64,000 nucleotides of DNA from Bacteroidota bacterium. Lineage in GTDB: Bacteria > Bacteroidota > Bacteroidia > JACPRZ01. The notes below the pieces were generated by a model. The model was not told the origin of the DNA and searched no databases. It saw only the letters and a list, made by a program, of their open reading frames with translations. The translations under genes and the position numbers were made by a program. This document shows, piece after piece, positions 41,327 to 50,900 of this stretch (position 1 is its first letter; each line of letters opens with the position of its first letter). The DNA lies in NCBI GenBank assembly GCA_016193485.1, contig JACPRZ010000064.1, positions 1 to 64,000 of the forward strand, read 5' to 3'.

Positions 41327-42553
41327 CTATTTACAGAACTCTTTTATTTCGTGTTCCACCTTGTCGTATCCCCATTGCTTTGAAAGTTTAAAATTCAAAC
41401 AGGCGGTTCCTGTATCTCCTAACTGTAATTTTATCGCTCCAAGAGAATAATATCCGATTTGGAACATGGAAATGTAAAGTTCCCTTCTGATCAAGTCATT
41501 TTCATATCCTGCCTTTGAAACCTCAATGGATTTTTCAATGGTCTCCAATGCATCTTCTTTCAATCCAATATAAAACTGGCACATCCCTGCTTTGTGCAAA
41601 GATTCTGCATAGATGAAAACCATTTCAGGAGTTTTGCCTGTTTTTTTAAACAGCAAATCAATCGTGCGGTCAAAGAAAGCATAGGCGTTTTGGTAATCGC
41701 GCTTTAAATAATAACAACTGCCGCTACGCCACATGATTTTTATTTGCTGCATTTCGGTCAGGTTGTATTTAAGCAGCGGAAATAATGCGGTGAGCGCTGA
41801 GTCGTATTGACGATTTTTAATCAGGTTATCCGTTTCATCAATGATATTATCTATCTTATGAGCGGACAAAGGAATGATATTCGTTTTGCCAAGACGCAAC
41901 GAGCCGTCATCTTTCAGTTCTTTTAACTGGTTTGCCGAAGATGCAAAGGACATGTTCTGCGTTAGAAATTTGACATACGACATCACTCCGACTACCTCTC
42001 CCTTCATATTCATCAACGGACTGCCACTACTACCCTCTCCGCATGGCGCGGTGGTCTGTATGGATTGACCATGCTCTTTATTTCTGATGGCGGACACGAT
42101 GCCGCTTGTAACCGAAAAATCGTACCCGCTTGGATTGCCAATCATAAAAACCGACTCGCCTTCCTGCGGTGGTTCTTCAGTGATTTTCAGAAAGGAAAAT
42201 TTTTTGCCTTTCGGATTTTTAATTTTGAATTTTACAATATCGGTTTTCTTATCCGCTGCAATAATGGAATCAAAATCATACTTGCTTTCGTCCAGAGTTT
42301 CAATGACAATCTGCGATGAATTTTCCAAAACATGATAAGCGGTTACGCAGATGCCTTTTTCTTCAATAAAAAAACCTGTGCCGCCCGATTCATATCCCAT
42401 TGCATCATAACGAATGATTTTAAAGACAGCGGGCTTTACGGATTTGACAAGTTCAGGTAATTGCTCCTGACCATATCCATAGCAGGAGAAGAATAGGAAA
42501 AGCAGAAGAAAAGAAATGGTCTTATGCTGGTTTTTTTTCACGATACGATTCAT
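41327..42553 (-). CDS. Secreted trypsin-fold serine protease with TPR-like C-terminus
   Basis: 408 residues: signal peptide (ISFLLLFLFFSCYGYG), then a DegP/S1-type protease with His in CVTAYHVLE, Asp in KKTDIVKFKI and Ser in GEGSSGSPLMN (GNPSGYDFSVTSGIVS before it). No PDZ domain follows; residues ~250-400 are TPR-like helices (DSALTALFPLLKYN, YQNAYAFFDRTIDLL). Periplasmic or surface quality-control or processing protease. May process the two transglutaminase-like proteins nearby, by position only. Confidence 0.85.
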   Translation of the reverse strand: MNRIVKKNQHKTISFLLLFLFFSCYGYGQEQLPELVKSVKPAVFKIIRYDAMGYESGGTGFFIEEKGICVTAYHVLENSSQIVIETLDESKYDFDSIIAADKKTDIVKFKIKNPKGKKFSFLKITEEPPQEGESVFMIGNPSGYDFSVTSGIVSAIRNKEHGQSIQTTAPCGEGSSGSPLMNMKGEVVGVMSYVKFLTQNMSFASSANQLKELKDDGSLRLGKTNIIPLSAHKIDNIIDETDNLIKNRQYDSALTALFPLLKYNLTEMQQIKIMWRSGSCYYLKRDYQNAYAFFDRTIDLLFKKTGKTPEMVFIYAESLHKAGMCQFYIGLKEDALETIEKSIEVSKAGYENDLIRRELYISMFQIGYYSLGAIKLQLGDTGTACLNFKLSKQWGYDKVEHEIKEFCK

Positions 42554-42585
42554 TGCAAATAATTTTACACTATTCTATTGAAAAA

Positions 42586-42984
42586 CTATGCCAACTTCCC
42601 AATCTCCCAAACAAAATAATTACAACTGTTCGTCAGGTAATTATTTTGCAGAAGAACACAATCTGCTTTAATCATTTCCGCAATCTCATTCCAAAAGAGA
42701 ATAAAAACTTTCCGTTCTTCTCCCTGTAAATCGGCATTGTATTTCAGCAATTTCTTTACAAAGGAAACCATTTTTGCCGTAAGGTCGTCATAGCGGGTGT
42801 TGTCCTGCCGGGAAAAATAGGCGGCAAATATTTTCTGAAACGAAGGTCCTGCCTTGACCAGATGCTCCTGCAAGGAAAGAAGCGATTCTTTAGGAAGAGT
42901 AACTCTTATATCAGTGTAGAGGAATTCCTGAACTAATTTGTTGAAATCCTCTACTGTGAAATCCTGCCTTATGATTTTTGCCAT
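42586..42984 (-). CDS. Uncharacterised 132-residue protein
   Basis: Helical, no TM or signal peptide (VEDFNKLVQEFLYTDIRV, SLQEHLVKAGPSFQKIF, NYLTNSCNYFVWEIGKLA). 2 bp downstream of the small HTH gene, so probably co-expressed. Not recognised. Confidence 0.5.
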   Translation of the reverse strand: MAKIIRQDFTVEDFNKLVQEFLYTDIRVTLPKESLLSLQEHLVKAGPSFQKIFAAYFSRQDNTRYDDLTAKMVSFVKKLLKYNADLQGEERKVFILFWNEIAEMIKADCVLLQNNYLTNSCNYFVWEIGKLA

Positions 42985-42986
42985 AG

Positions 42987-43235
42987 TTATTTTTTGTGGG
43001 TTGTGGTTTTGGGTTGCACTTCATTTTGGCTTTCACCGATAGTCCCGGGCAATCCGAGTTTTTCCACGATAAGCCGAACCTGATTTACTGTAAAATATTT
43101 TCCCTGCTTTTTACCGACATCATGCTCAATTTTTTTGAACCATGTGCAGAATGAACGCGGGCTGATTCCGTACAAACCCGCTAATTCTTTTTTGGTATAG
43201 GGTTTGACTTCCAATTGGTTATTTGTGATGCTCAT
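42987..43235 (-). CDS. Small HTH protein, second copy
   Basis: 82 residues from ATG 43235 (MSITNNQLEVKPYTKK). Matches the protein at 35702-35929 along its length (KELAxLYGxxxxxFxxWxK ... YFTVNQVRLIVEKLGLPG). The upstream 12 codons of a longer frame (MPVGRQAVNFSV) are translation of a palindromic repeat (43251-43270), so the shorter start is preferred. Confidence 0.6.
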   Translation of the reverse strand: MSITNNQLEVKPYTKKELAGLYGISPRSFCTWFKKIEHDVGKKQGKYFTVNQVRLIVEKLGLPGTIGESQNEVQPKTTTHKK

Positions 43236-43250
43236 GACACTGAAATTAAC

Positions 43251-43270
43251 TGCCTGCCTGCCGACAGGCA
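43251..43270. repeat. Palindromic repeat upstream of the HTH gene
   Basis: TGCCTGCCTGCCGACAGGCA, a 20-bp imperfect palindrome of the same family as other copies. On the minus strand it would encode MPVGRQA. Confidence 0.65.
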
Positions 43271-43286
43271 TGGTTTAACGCACTTT

Positions 43287-44339
43287 TTATTCATTGTACC
43301 GCTGCATAAATTCTTCCTGCTCAAGATGGAGCGATTGCGCCAGTTCTTTTACGGAAAATTTATGAGCGGTTTTATATTTTGTAATCAAATCTCTCAATAG
43401 TTTCGGTTGCTCTTTCGGAAAATCCAATTCAGGCGGTTCTCTCCTACGGATTTTCATTTGATTGAACTGTTGAACCAAATACCTTTTCTGATTATCGGTG
43501 AGGAAACCCAAATCAGTAGCCCGGTATAAAAGGGCAATCATGGAGACTTTCCATTTGCGCTTCAGTTCTCCGAGAAGGGGAATGGTGATGCCATCTTTTA
43601 CTGAAAAGTCCTTTTTGATTTCGCTCTCCGGCATGAGAAATCCGGCAGCGAACATATTCGCTTCGTGGGAAATGTCCCGCTTGTGCGAGGGCAATACGCC
43701 AGTGTGCATCACCAGATGACCGAGTTCATAAGCCAAACTGAAACGCTGCCGGTCGGCAAGGTGAAGTTTATTGACGAAGATGATGGGTTGTTTGTCCTTT
43801 GTAAAAATAGTGCGGCTGTCTACCCGCTCCGTTCCGAAATCAAAAGAAACAACAATAATTCCGTTTTGCTCTAATAATTCAGTGAAGTTCTCCACCGTTC
43901 CCTTCGGCATTGTCCAAAATTTTCGGAGTTGCTTTGCAACTTGCTCAATGGAGCCGAGTTTCTGTAAGTCCAATGCGGGAATATTTACCTCATTGAGTTT
44001 AAGTTTCTCAGCAATCGTTTCAATGTGCAACCTGTAAAGATTGATATTCGCTTCAAGGGGATTGAGCAGTTTTGCCGAAACATGGTCGCGCTTGCGGTAA
44101 CTCAAACTCATCGGCAAAAATGCTTCCCCTTCCTGATAAAAGAAATCCACAGGGTATTTGAGCAGCTTGCTCATCTTTAATACAATCTCATCCTGTAAGG
44201 TTTGATTGCCCTGCTCCACATAGTTTAACTTGGAGGTGGAGATGCCGAGTTTATCGGCAAGAGCTGTCTGTGTAAGTCCACGGGACTCGCGTGCAAGGGC
44301 AACCATTTTAGAATTTAACTTTGTTTTCGTCAGTTCCAT
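43287..44339 (-). CDS. XRE-family regulator with ImmA/IrrE-like metalloprotease domain
   Basis: 350 residues: XRE HTH at residues 6-60 (LARESRGLTQTALADKLGISTSKLNYVEQG), helical linker, then the DUF955/ImmA domain with IIFVNKLHLADRQRFSLAYELGHLVMH and ANMFAAGFLMPESE. The expected zinc motif HELGH reads YELGH here, so the first metal-binding His is Tyr. C-terminal ~70 residues are basic and hydrophilic. This family acts as phage-immunity or stress regulator by cleaving a repressor. First gene leftward of the palindrome in front of the defence operon. Confidence 0.85.
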   Translation of the reverse strand: MELTKTKLNSKMVALARESRGLTQTALADKLGISTSKLNYVEQGNQTLQDEIVLKMSKLLKYPVDFFYQEGEAFLPMSLSYRKRDHVSAKLLNPLEANINLYRLHIETIAEKLKLNEVNIPALDLQKLGSIEQVAKQLRKFWTMPKGTVENFTELLEQNGIIVVSFDFGTERVDSRTIFTKDKQPIIFVNKLHLADRQRFSLAYELGHLVMHTGVLPSHKRDISHEANMFAAGFLMPESEIKKDFSVKDGITIPLLGELKRKWKVSMIALLYRATDLGFLTDNQKRYLVQQFNQMKIRRREPPELDFPKEQPKLLRDLITKYKTAHKFSVKELAQSLHLEQEEFMQRYNE

Positions 44340-44401
44340 AGTAATGTTTCAATAATCAATATGCAAATGTAGTTCTTTTTGTAATATGCACAACTATTTT
44401 C

Positions 44402-44425
44402 ACAAATTATTTTTAAATAATTTGT
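44402..44425. promoter_or_regulatory. 24-bp palindrome, candidate operator
   Basis: ACAAATTATTT-tt-AAATAATTTGT, perfect 11-bp arms, in the divergent intergenic gap between the XRE-ImmA gene (left) and the defence operon (right). AATATGCA also occurs twice near 44359 and 44391. The XRE protein is the natural candidate ligand. Confidence 0.5.
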
Positions 44426-44548
44426 TTAAGTGTTGATTTTGAAGGAAATAAAGTTATTAATATGGTGGTTGCCCCAGATTCCCAAAAAAGAACTTACTTT
44501 GTGTTTAAATTCTGTACTTTCATACGAATAATTTGAAATATACATTTA

Positions 44549-47500
44549 ATGCTGATAGACAACAAACACGAGCTAAAGAAAAAGCATCCCATCACCGTTT
44601 TTGAAAACATTCGCGTGAATATGCAAGTTGCTGGTGCGTTTGACTTCGTGACGGGGTATTTTACCATAAGCGCATTGGCGAGATTGCATGATAAAATTAG
44701 ACCGCAGAATAACTATCGAATCATTTTAGGGGATTTATATTCCGCACAGCCCAACCGCAGAAACATTATTGACATCATCAATCAAAAACATCAGGTAAGT
44801 GAAGTCCTTAATCTCAAGCAGGATTGTGAAAAAGCCGTTGAGTTTTTGGAACAGAAATCTGTAAAGATTAAAACAGTAGATAAAAATTTCTGTCATGCTA
44901 AAACTTATATCTACACACACCCTGAAGAAGATACAAGTAAAAATAATTTTTGCATTGTTGGGAGTTCAAATTTTACCGATGCAGGTTTGGGTTTGAGGAC
45001 ATCTTCCAATATTGAATTGAATAAACTCATTAACGGAACGGATGATGGTTTTGAAAAAGCACAGGAATGGTTTGATATACTTTGGGATTCTGAAACTACA
45101 ACCAAAGAAAAAATAATTAATGAAGAGGGCAAAGAAGTTACCTGTAAAGAGTTTCTCATAAAACTGATTTCTGATTTTTTTGAAAAATATTCTCCTGCTG
45201 ACTTATACTTTAAAACGCTCTATGAACTTTTCAAAGAGGACTTAATTAAACTTGAAGCAGATGTTGCTGCTCAAAAGGATTTAATCCACCTGTCCGATTC
45301 AGTTATTTTCAACAAACTGTACGACTTCCAGAAAAAAGGTGTGATGAGTTTGATAAGAATGCTTAACGAATATGGCGGAGCCATTCTTGCCGATGCAGTT
45401 GGTTTGGGAAAGACCTGGAGTGCGCTCGCAGTAATGAAATATTTTGAATTGCAGGGCTATAAAGTTTTATTGCTGTGTCCCAAAAAACTTTCAAACAACT
45501 GGATGCGCTTTCTTAAAGACAGGCACTCAATTTTTGAAGCAGATAAATTTGAATATTTTGTCCGTTACCATACTGACCTCTATAACGAAGGAGAACGCTT
45601 TGATAAGAATGACGGCATAAAACTTTCAAATTTTAAACGCTTTCACAAATTATTGATTGTTATTGACGAGAGCCATAATCTCCGAAATGACGAAAGCGGA
45701 CGATACGAATTTTTAGTAGAACATTTTTACAAAAACAGAGAGCGCAAAGACATCAAAACATTAATGCTCTCGGCAACTCCCATTAACAATAAATTAATTG
45801 ATGTCCGCAACCAGTTCAAATTAATTGCACATGGGAGTGACAGCGGTTTTGCTGAAGCAGAAGGAATAAAAATTCCATCTCTTAAAGCAAAATTCTCTCA
45901 GGGACAAAAAAAATTTAATGAATGGCAGATGCTCCCTAATAAACGCATCAGTTATTTGCGTTCACAGATTCCAGGAGAAATATTTCAGTTGGTTGATAAA
46001 TTAGTTGTTGCCCGAACTCGTAAACTCATCAAGGAGCATCTTAAAGCGAACATTCATTTTCCCGAAGTGGAAACTCCACCTGATAATGTTTATGCAGGTG
46101 ATTTCCCAATTCATCAATTAAGAGATATTGCCGACATACTTGTTTTGTTAGGACAAGTAAGCATGACTGCCTATCAACCCGCGAAGTACATGAAAGTTGA
46201 AAAGCAATTAAAGGCAATTGAAGATGACCGCACCCGACAAAAAGGAGTTGCCCGATTAATGCATATCCTTTTGATAAAGCGTCTTGAAAGCAGTTGGTGG
46301 GCTTTCCATAAAACGCTTGATGCTGTTTACAGGTATCACCTTACAGTTTTGAAATCTGTTAAAGACGAAAAAAAGAAAGTGACTATTACTGAAGATGACG
46401 AACAACAGCGAGAGTGGATTGAGGAATTTGAAGAATTGGAAATTTATGGTGTGGATGAAATCGGAAAGAAAGACCCTGTAGAAGTTTCTGAAATTACCCA
46501 ACTTGATAAATTCATACGAGACCTTGAGAGAGATTGTAAGTATCTAAAAAAATTGCACGACAACTTTAGTGAATTTGCAAAACAAGTTCGCAATGAAAAA
46601 CGCGAAATAGTTCCGGTAACAGAAGATGAAAAACTGAATAAATTAATTGAAAAAATTGAGGAAAAGAGAAAGAAAAATAAGAACCGAAAAATTATTATTT
46701 TTTCTGTTTTCCGAGATACCGCTAAATATATACATGAGCAATTGAAAGCGCGAGGTTATGGACAAATGGCATTGGTAACAGGAACAGAAAACCAATGTGA
46801 TTACACCAACATCGGAAGGCGCGACAAAAATGATTTTGAACCCATCGTTGAGCGTTTCGCTCCTTTCACAAAAATTTATAGGGAGAAGGAATGGGAAGAA
46901 CAATACAGGGCATGGAAAGTAGAAACACCAAAAGATTTTGAAAGTTGGAAAAAAATTATTGCAAAACACGATGAGAAAACGAACAATGAATTAAATGAAC
47001 CCATTGACCTTTTGATTGCAACGGATTGTTTGAGTGAAGGACAAAATTTGCAGGATGCTGATTGCATCATCAATTATGACATCCATTGGAATCCTGTCCG
47101 CCTCATACAGCGTTTCGGGAGGATTGACCGCATCGGCTCACAACATGATAAAGTGTATGGAATAAATTTCTGGCCCGCGCCTTCAATGGATGATTTTCTC
47201 CGCTTGAAAACAAGAGTGGAGGGACGGATGGCAGCAGGAACTTTGTTCGGAATGGAAGTAAATGATGTTTCTGAAACATTCAAAGAGTGCCTCGACCAGA
47301 TTGACGACATCATTCGCAATCAGAGTGAAAAAATGTTTAAGCAATTAGAGATTAGTTGGGAAGATGTAGAAGGTAAAAGCGAATCATTTGGATTTGCAGA
47401 ACTATCTTATGAGCAATTCAGGCAGGAATTGATGGAGCAGTTAAGCAAGGATAAAACTTTATATGAAAACATTCCCAATGGAGTTTATACCGGATTTAAT

Positions 47501-47938
47501 ACGCTTCCTCAAACAAAGTTGAATGAATTTGGTTCGGGCATCGCTGGCTTGCTGGGGTATCCTGCGAAAACAGAAAAAGACAAAGAGCATAAATACGAAT
47601 ACCTCGATTTGTTTTACATCTCGCACGATGGGCAAATAACTATTCTGAACAATATGGAAGTGCTGATTGCTTTGCGCGAACATAAAATTGCCAATCGCTT
47701 TGTTCCTTCTTCAATTGAAAAGCCATCACCTGAAACTATTGCCGAACTGAAAGACATGATTGAAAAATGGATGAAGAAAAAATTTGAAACTGAAGATGTG
47801 CAACTTGCCATCTCAGAATTTGACGGAGAAATAAATTTTTCAAAGAAAAAAGATGAAACAATTCCTGCCGAGCGATACAAAATTGATAATTACGATTTGC
47901 TCACATGGTTTGTGGTTTCTAAAAATCAAAAGTTTTGA
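44549..47938 (+). CDS. SNF2-type helicase with N-terminal PLD nuclease domain
   Basis: 1129 residues. Residues ~1-180 carry a PLD-like centre (HAKTYIY near 116 and VGSSNFTDAGL). The helicase follows: Walker A DAVGLGKTW (~284), DESHNLRN (~372), MLSATPINN, and C-terminal ATDCLSEGQNLQDAD and QRFGRIDRIGSQ (~853). Such PLD-SNF2 fusions occur next to Eco57I-type methylases, as here, with a 4-bp overlap. Probably the nuclease/translocase of a restriction-type system; cleavage of unmodified DNA is inference. Starts 120 bp right of the palindrome. Confidence 0.85.
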   Translation: MLIDNKHELKKKHPITVFENIRVNMQVAGAFDFVTGYFTISALARLHDKIRPQNNYRIILGDLYSAQPNRRNIIDIINQKHQVSEVLNLKQDCEKAVEFLEQKSVKIKTVDKNFCHAKTYIYTHPEEDTSKNNFCIVGSSNFTDAGLGLRTSSNIELNKLINGTDDGFEKAQEWFDILWDSETTTKEKIINEEGKEVTCKEFLIKLISDFFEKYSPADLYFKTLYELFKEDLIKLEADVAAQKDLIHLSDSVIFNKLYDFQKKGVMSLIRMLNEYGGAILADAVGLGKTWSALAVMKYFELQGYKVLLLCPKKLSNNWMRFLKDRHSIFEADKFEYFVRYHTDLYNEGERFDKNDGIKLSNFKRFHKLLIVIDESHNLRNDESGRYEFLVEHFYKNRERKDIKTLMLSATPINNKLIDVRNQFKLIAHGSDSGFAEAEGIKIPSLKAKFSQGQKKFNEWQMLPNKRISYLRSQIPGEIFQLVDKLVVARTRKLIKEHLKANIHFPEVETPPDNVYAGDFPIHQLRDIADILVLLGQVSMTAYQPAKYMKVEKQLKAIEDDRTRQKGVARLMHILLIKRLESSWWAFHKTLDAVYRYHLTVLKSVKDEKKKVTITEDDEQQREWIEEFEELEIYGVDEIGKKDPVEVSEITQLDKFIRDLERDCKYLKKLHDNFSEFAKQVRNEKREIVPVTEDEKLNKLIEKIEEKRKKNKNRKIIIFSVFRDTAKYIHEQLKARGYGQMALVTGTENQCDYTNIGRRDKNDFEPIVERFAPFTKIYREKEWEEQYRAWKVETPKDFESWKKIIAKHDEKTNNELNEPIDLLIATDCLSEGQNLQDADCIINYDIHWNPVRLIQRFGRIDRIGSQHDKVYGINFWPAPSMDDFLRLKTRVEGRMAAGTLFGMEVNDVSETFKECLDQIDDIIRNQSEKMFKQLEISWEDVEGKSESFGFAELSYEQFRQELMEQLSKDKTLYENIPNGVYTGFNTLPQTKLNEFGSGIAGLLGYPAKTEKDKEHKYEYLDLFYISHDGQITILNNMEVLIALREHKIANRFVPSSIEKPSPETIAELKDMIEKWMKKKFETEDVQLAISEFDGEINFSKKKDETIPAERYKIDNYDLLTWFVVSKNQKF

Positions 47939-50900
47939 ATCACATGAACCTCTCTTATTTTTTATCGGAAAAATTATATGATGCGGGAAGAAAATTCTTT
48001 GAGCAGGAATTAGACATTCAACTTTCGCAATCTTCTGTTACAAACCTCCCTACTCAAAATTTGCTCGGTGATTACTTGAAAGGGAAAGACAGTTACCTGC
48101 TCAATGAAATTAAAGAAGCATACCTGTTAGGAAAGGTTGATGAAAATTCCCTTGAAAGAAAGACACAACAAGCCGTTGACCTTGACACCGAAACCAAAAA
48201 AGATGCAGGAACCTATCAGGGTATTTTAGTTTTTGCTATTCGCACAAAAGGCAAAATACCCACTCGTTCCGAAATTGCTAAACTCACGCGAGCATTAAAT
48301 CGTAGAGCGAAAGACAAACCTGTTATTCTGTTGACTCTTTCGGATGAATTTCTTTCTTATTCTACAGCCGATAGAATCGCTTACAAACAGGAATGGCGCG
48401 AAGGTGAACAAGTGGGAAAAATCACCATGCTGAAAGATATAAATCCACAAATGGTTCATGCCGGGCACCAGCGGATTTTGTGGGATATGAAATTTAATGC
48501 ATTGGAGATTGACACTTTTGAAAAACTGTATGAACATTGGAAAAAGGTCTTCAGCGTTCAGATTCTTAACAAAAACTTTTATCAAGAATTATTTCATTGG
48601 TATTTGTGGGCTAAACGGCTCATTAAAATTCCACCCATTCCAAAAGATGAAGACCAGGATGAAGATACTCTCACATCAATTTTCACCATCCGATTGCTTA
48701 CGCGCCTTTTATTCGTTTGGTTTGTAAAAGAAAAGAAACTTATTCCATCTTTCATTTTTCAAAAGGACTACATTAAGGATTTGCTGAAAAAATTTGACTC
48801 TTCATCTGAATCTGATGGGAATTATTACAAAGCGATTTTGCAAAATCTTTTTTTCGCCACGCTCAATACCCCAATGGAAAAAGAAGCAAAGGGCGATGAC
48901 GAGCAAAGACAATTTCTCGTTCCTGAAAAAAGAAAGTCAACTCGTGATTTTGATGAGCAATACCTTGACCAAACAAAATACCGCCATGACAACTTGCTGA
49001 AAGAGCCCCAAAAACTTTTGGATGTACTTTCCAATGTTCCGTTTCTCAATGGCGGTTTGTTTGAATGTCTGGATTACCGGGAGGGAAATTCTGAAAAACG
49101 GTACGATGGTTTTAGTTCCACAGAAAAAAAGCAATCTCTTGTTCCTGACATTTTATTTTTCGGAAAAGAAAATGATGTGGATTTAAGCAAGGACTTTGAT
49201 GATGATGTGAAAATGAAACGCACCAAGGTACGCGGCATTATAGACATTCTTAACAGTTACAAATTCACCATAACAGAAAACACCCCTCTTGAAGAAGAAA
49301 TTGCCCTTGACCCCGAATTGTTAGGAAAGGTTTTTGAAAACCTTCTTGCAAGTTATAATCCTGAAACCAAAACTCCTGCCCGGAAAATGACAGGAAGTTT
49401 TTATACGCCCCGGGAGATTGTGAGTTACATGGTTGATGAATCGCTCAGAGCATATCTGTTGCAGAGATTGTTGGACAAACCAACAGGATTTGTTGAAGTT
49501 GGAAAAACTCAGAGCGATATGTTTGGCAACAATTCGCGCAAGGGGCAGTTGAAAATGGAAGCGGATATAAAATCACAACCGAATGAAAAAGAAAAAAGTG
49601 TCTTTGAAGAAAAACTGAATAAACTTTTTCTGTACGGCACAGATGAAAATCCTTTTACTCCTGATGAAACCAAACTGCTTATTGAAGGCATCAGTAATTG
49701 CAAAATACTTGACCCCGCCTGCGGTTCAGGCGCTTTCCCAATGGGAATTTTGCACCGCATGGTTCATTTGTTAAGTAAACTGGACCAGAATAATAACGAA
49801 TGGAAAAAAGCACAGCAGAAAAAAGCAGAGCGTGATTTAGAAATTGCCAAAACAATGAGCGATGAAGAAATCCGTGCTAATGCCATTGAAAGCGCAGAGC
49901 AGAGAATTAAATATATTTCTGAAAGTTTCAACAATCCATTTCACGAATTGGATTATACCCGAAAATTATTTTTGATTGAGAATTGCATTTACGGAGTGGA
50001 CATACAGCAAATTGCCGTGCAGATTGCGAAACTGCGATTTTTTATTTCGCTTATGGCTGAGCAGAAAACAGATGATACGCGCCCTAATCGTAACATCCTT
50101 AGTATGCCCAACCTTGAAACAAAATTTGTAGCGGCAAATACCTTGATTGCTCTTGAAAAACCGCAAGCACAATTAAGTTTGATGGACATGAATCCTGCCA
50201 TTAAAAAGACAGAAGATGAACTCCGGAATCTGAGAAGCAAAATATTTTTTACCCGCAGATATTCTGAGAAAAAGAAATTACACAAACAGGAAAAGCAGTG
50301 TCGCCAGCAGTTGCTGAAAGTATTAACCGATTCCGACTATAAAAAATCAGTGGCAGAACAAATGAGCAGTTGGAATCCATTTGACCAATTGCATCATGCA
50401 ATTTTTTTTGATACAGAAACCATGTTTGAACTTATTCCAATCAAAACAGATGATGGCGTATTTGATATTGTGATTGGGAATCCTCCCTACATTTCTTATT
50501 ATAGTAATACTGGTTCACAACTAACAAAAAATGAAAGGGAATATTTCTTGAATAATTATACAATAGTTGAAAAACTAAATGATAGAATTAATTCAATGAA
50601 TTTGTTTGTTGAAAAAGGATTAGAGTTATTAAAATCCAATGGATATATTTCATTTATTACGAATAAAACAATCGCTGTTTTACCTTCATATTTATCCACG
50701 AGAGATTTTATTCTCAACAATAGTAGAGTGACTTATTTAGTAACAAACCTTGATCCATTTGAGGCAATTGTAGATTGTGTGATATTTGGATTTGAAAAAG
50801 AAAAAACGGATAACAATTATGAGTTGAAATGGCTTAAGGGAAATATAAGCAATTTTTCATTTAAAAATGCTCAAGAAATTACTCGAAATCCAAAAAAGGA

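Noticed and set aside
18284..44400. Second tRNA 3' fragment (attR) marking the right border
   Set aside because: I found no copy of the tRNA 3' end by eye up to 44.4 kb; serine recombinases may use only a short core, so the border stays open.
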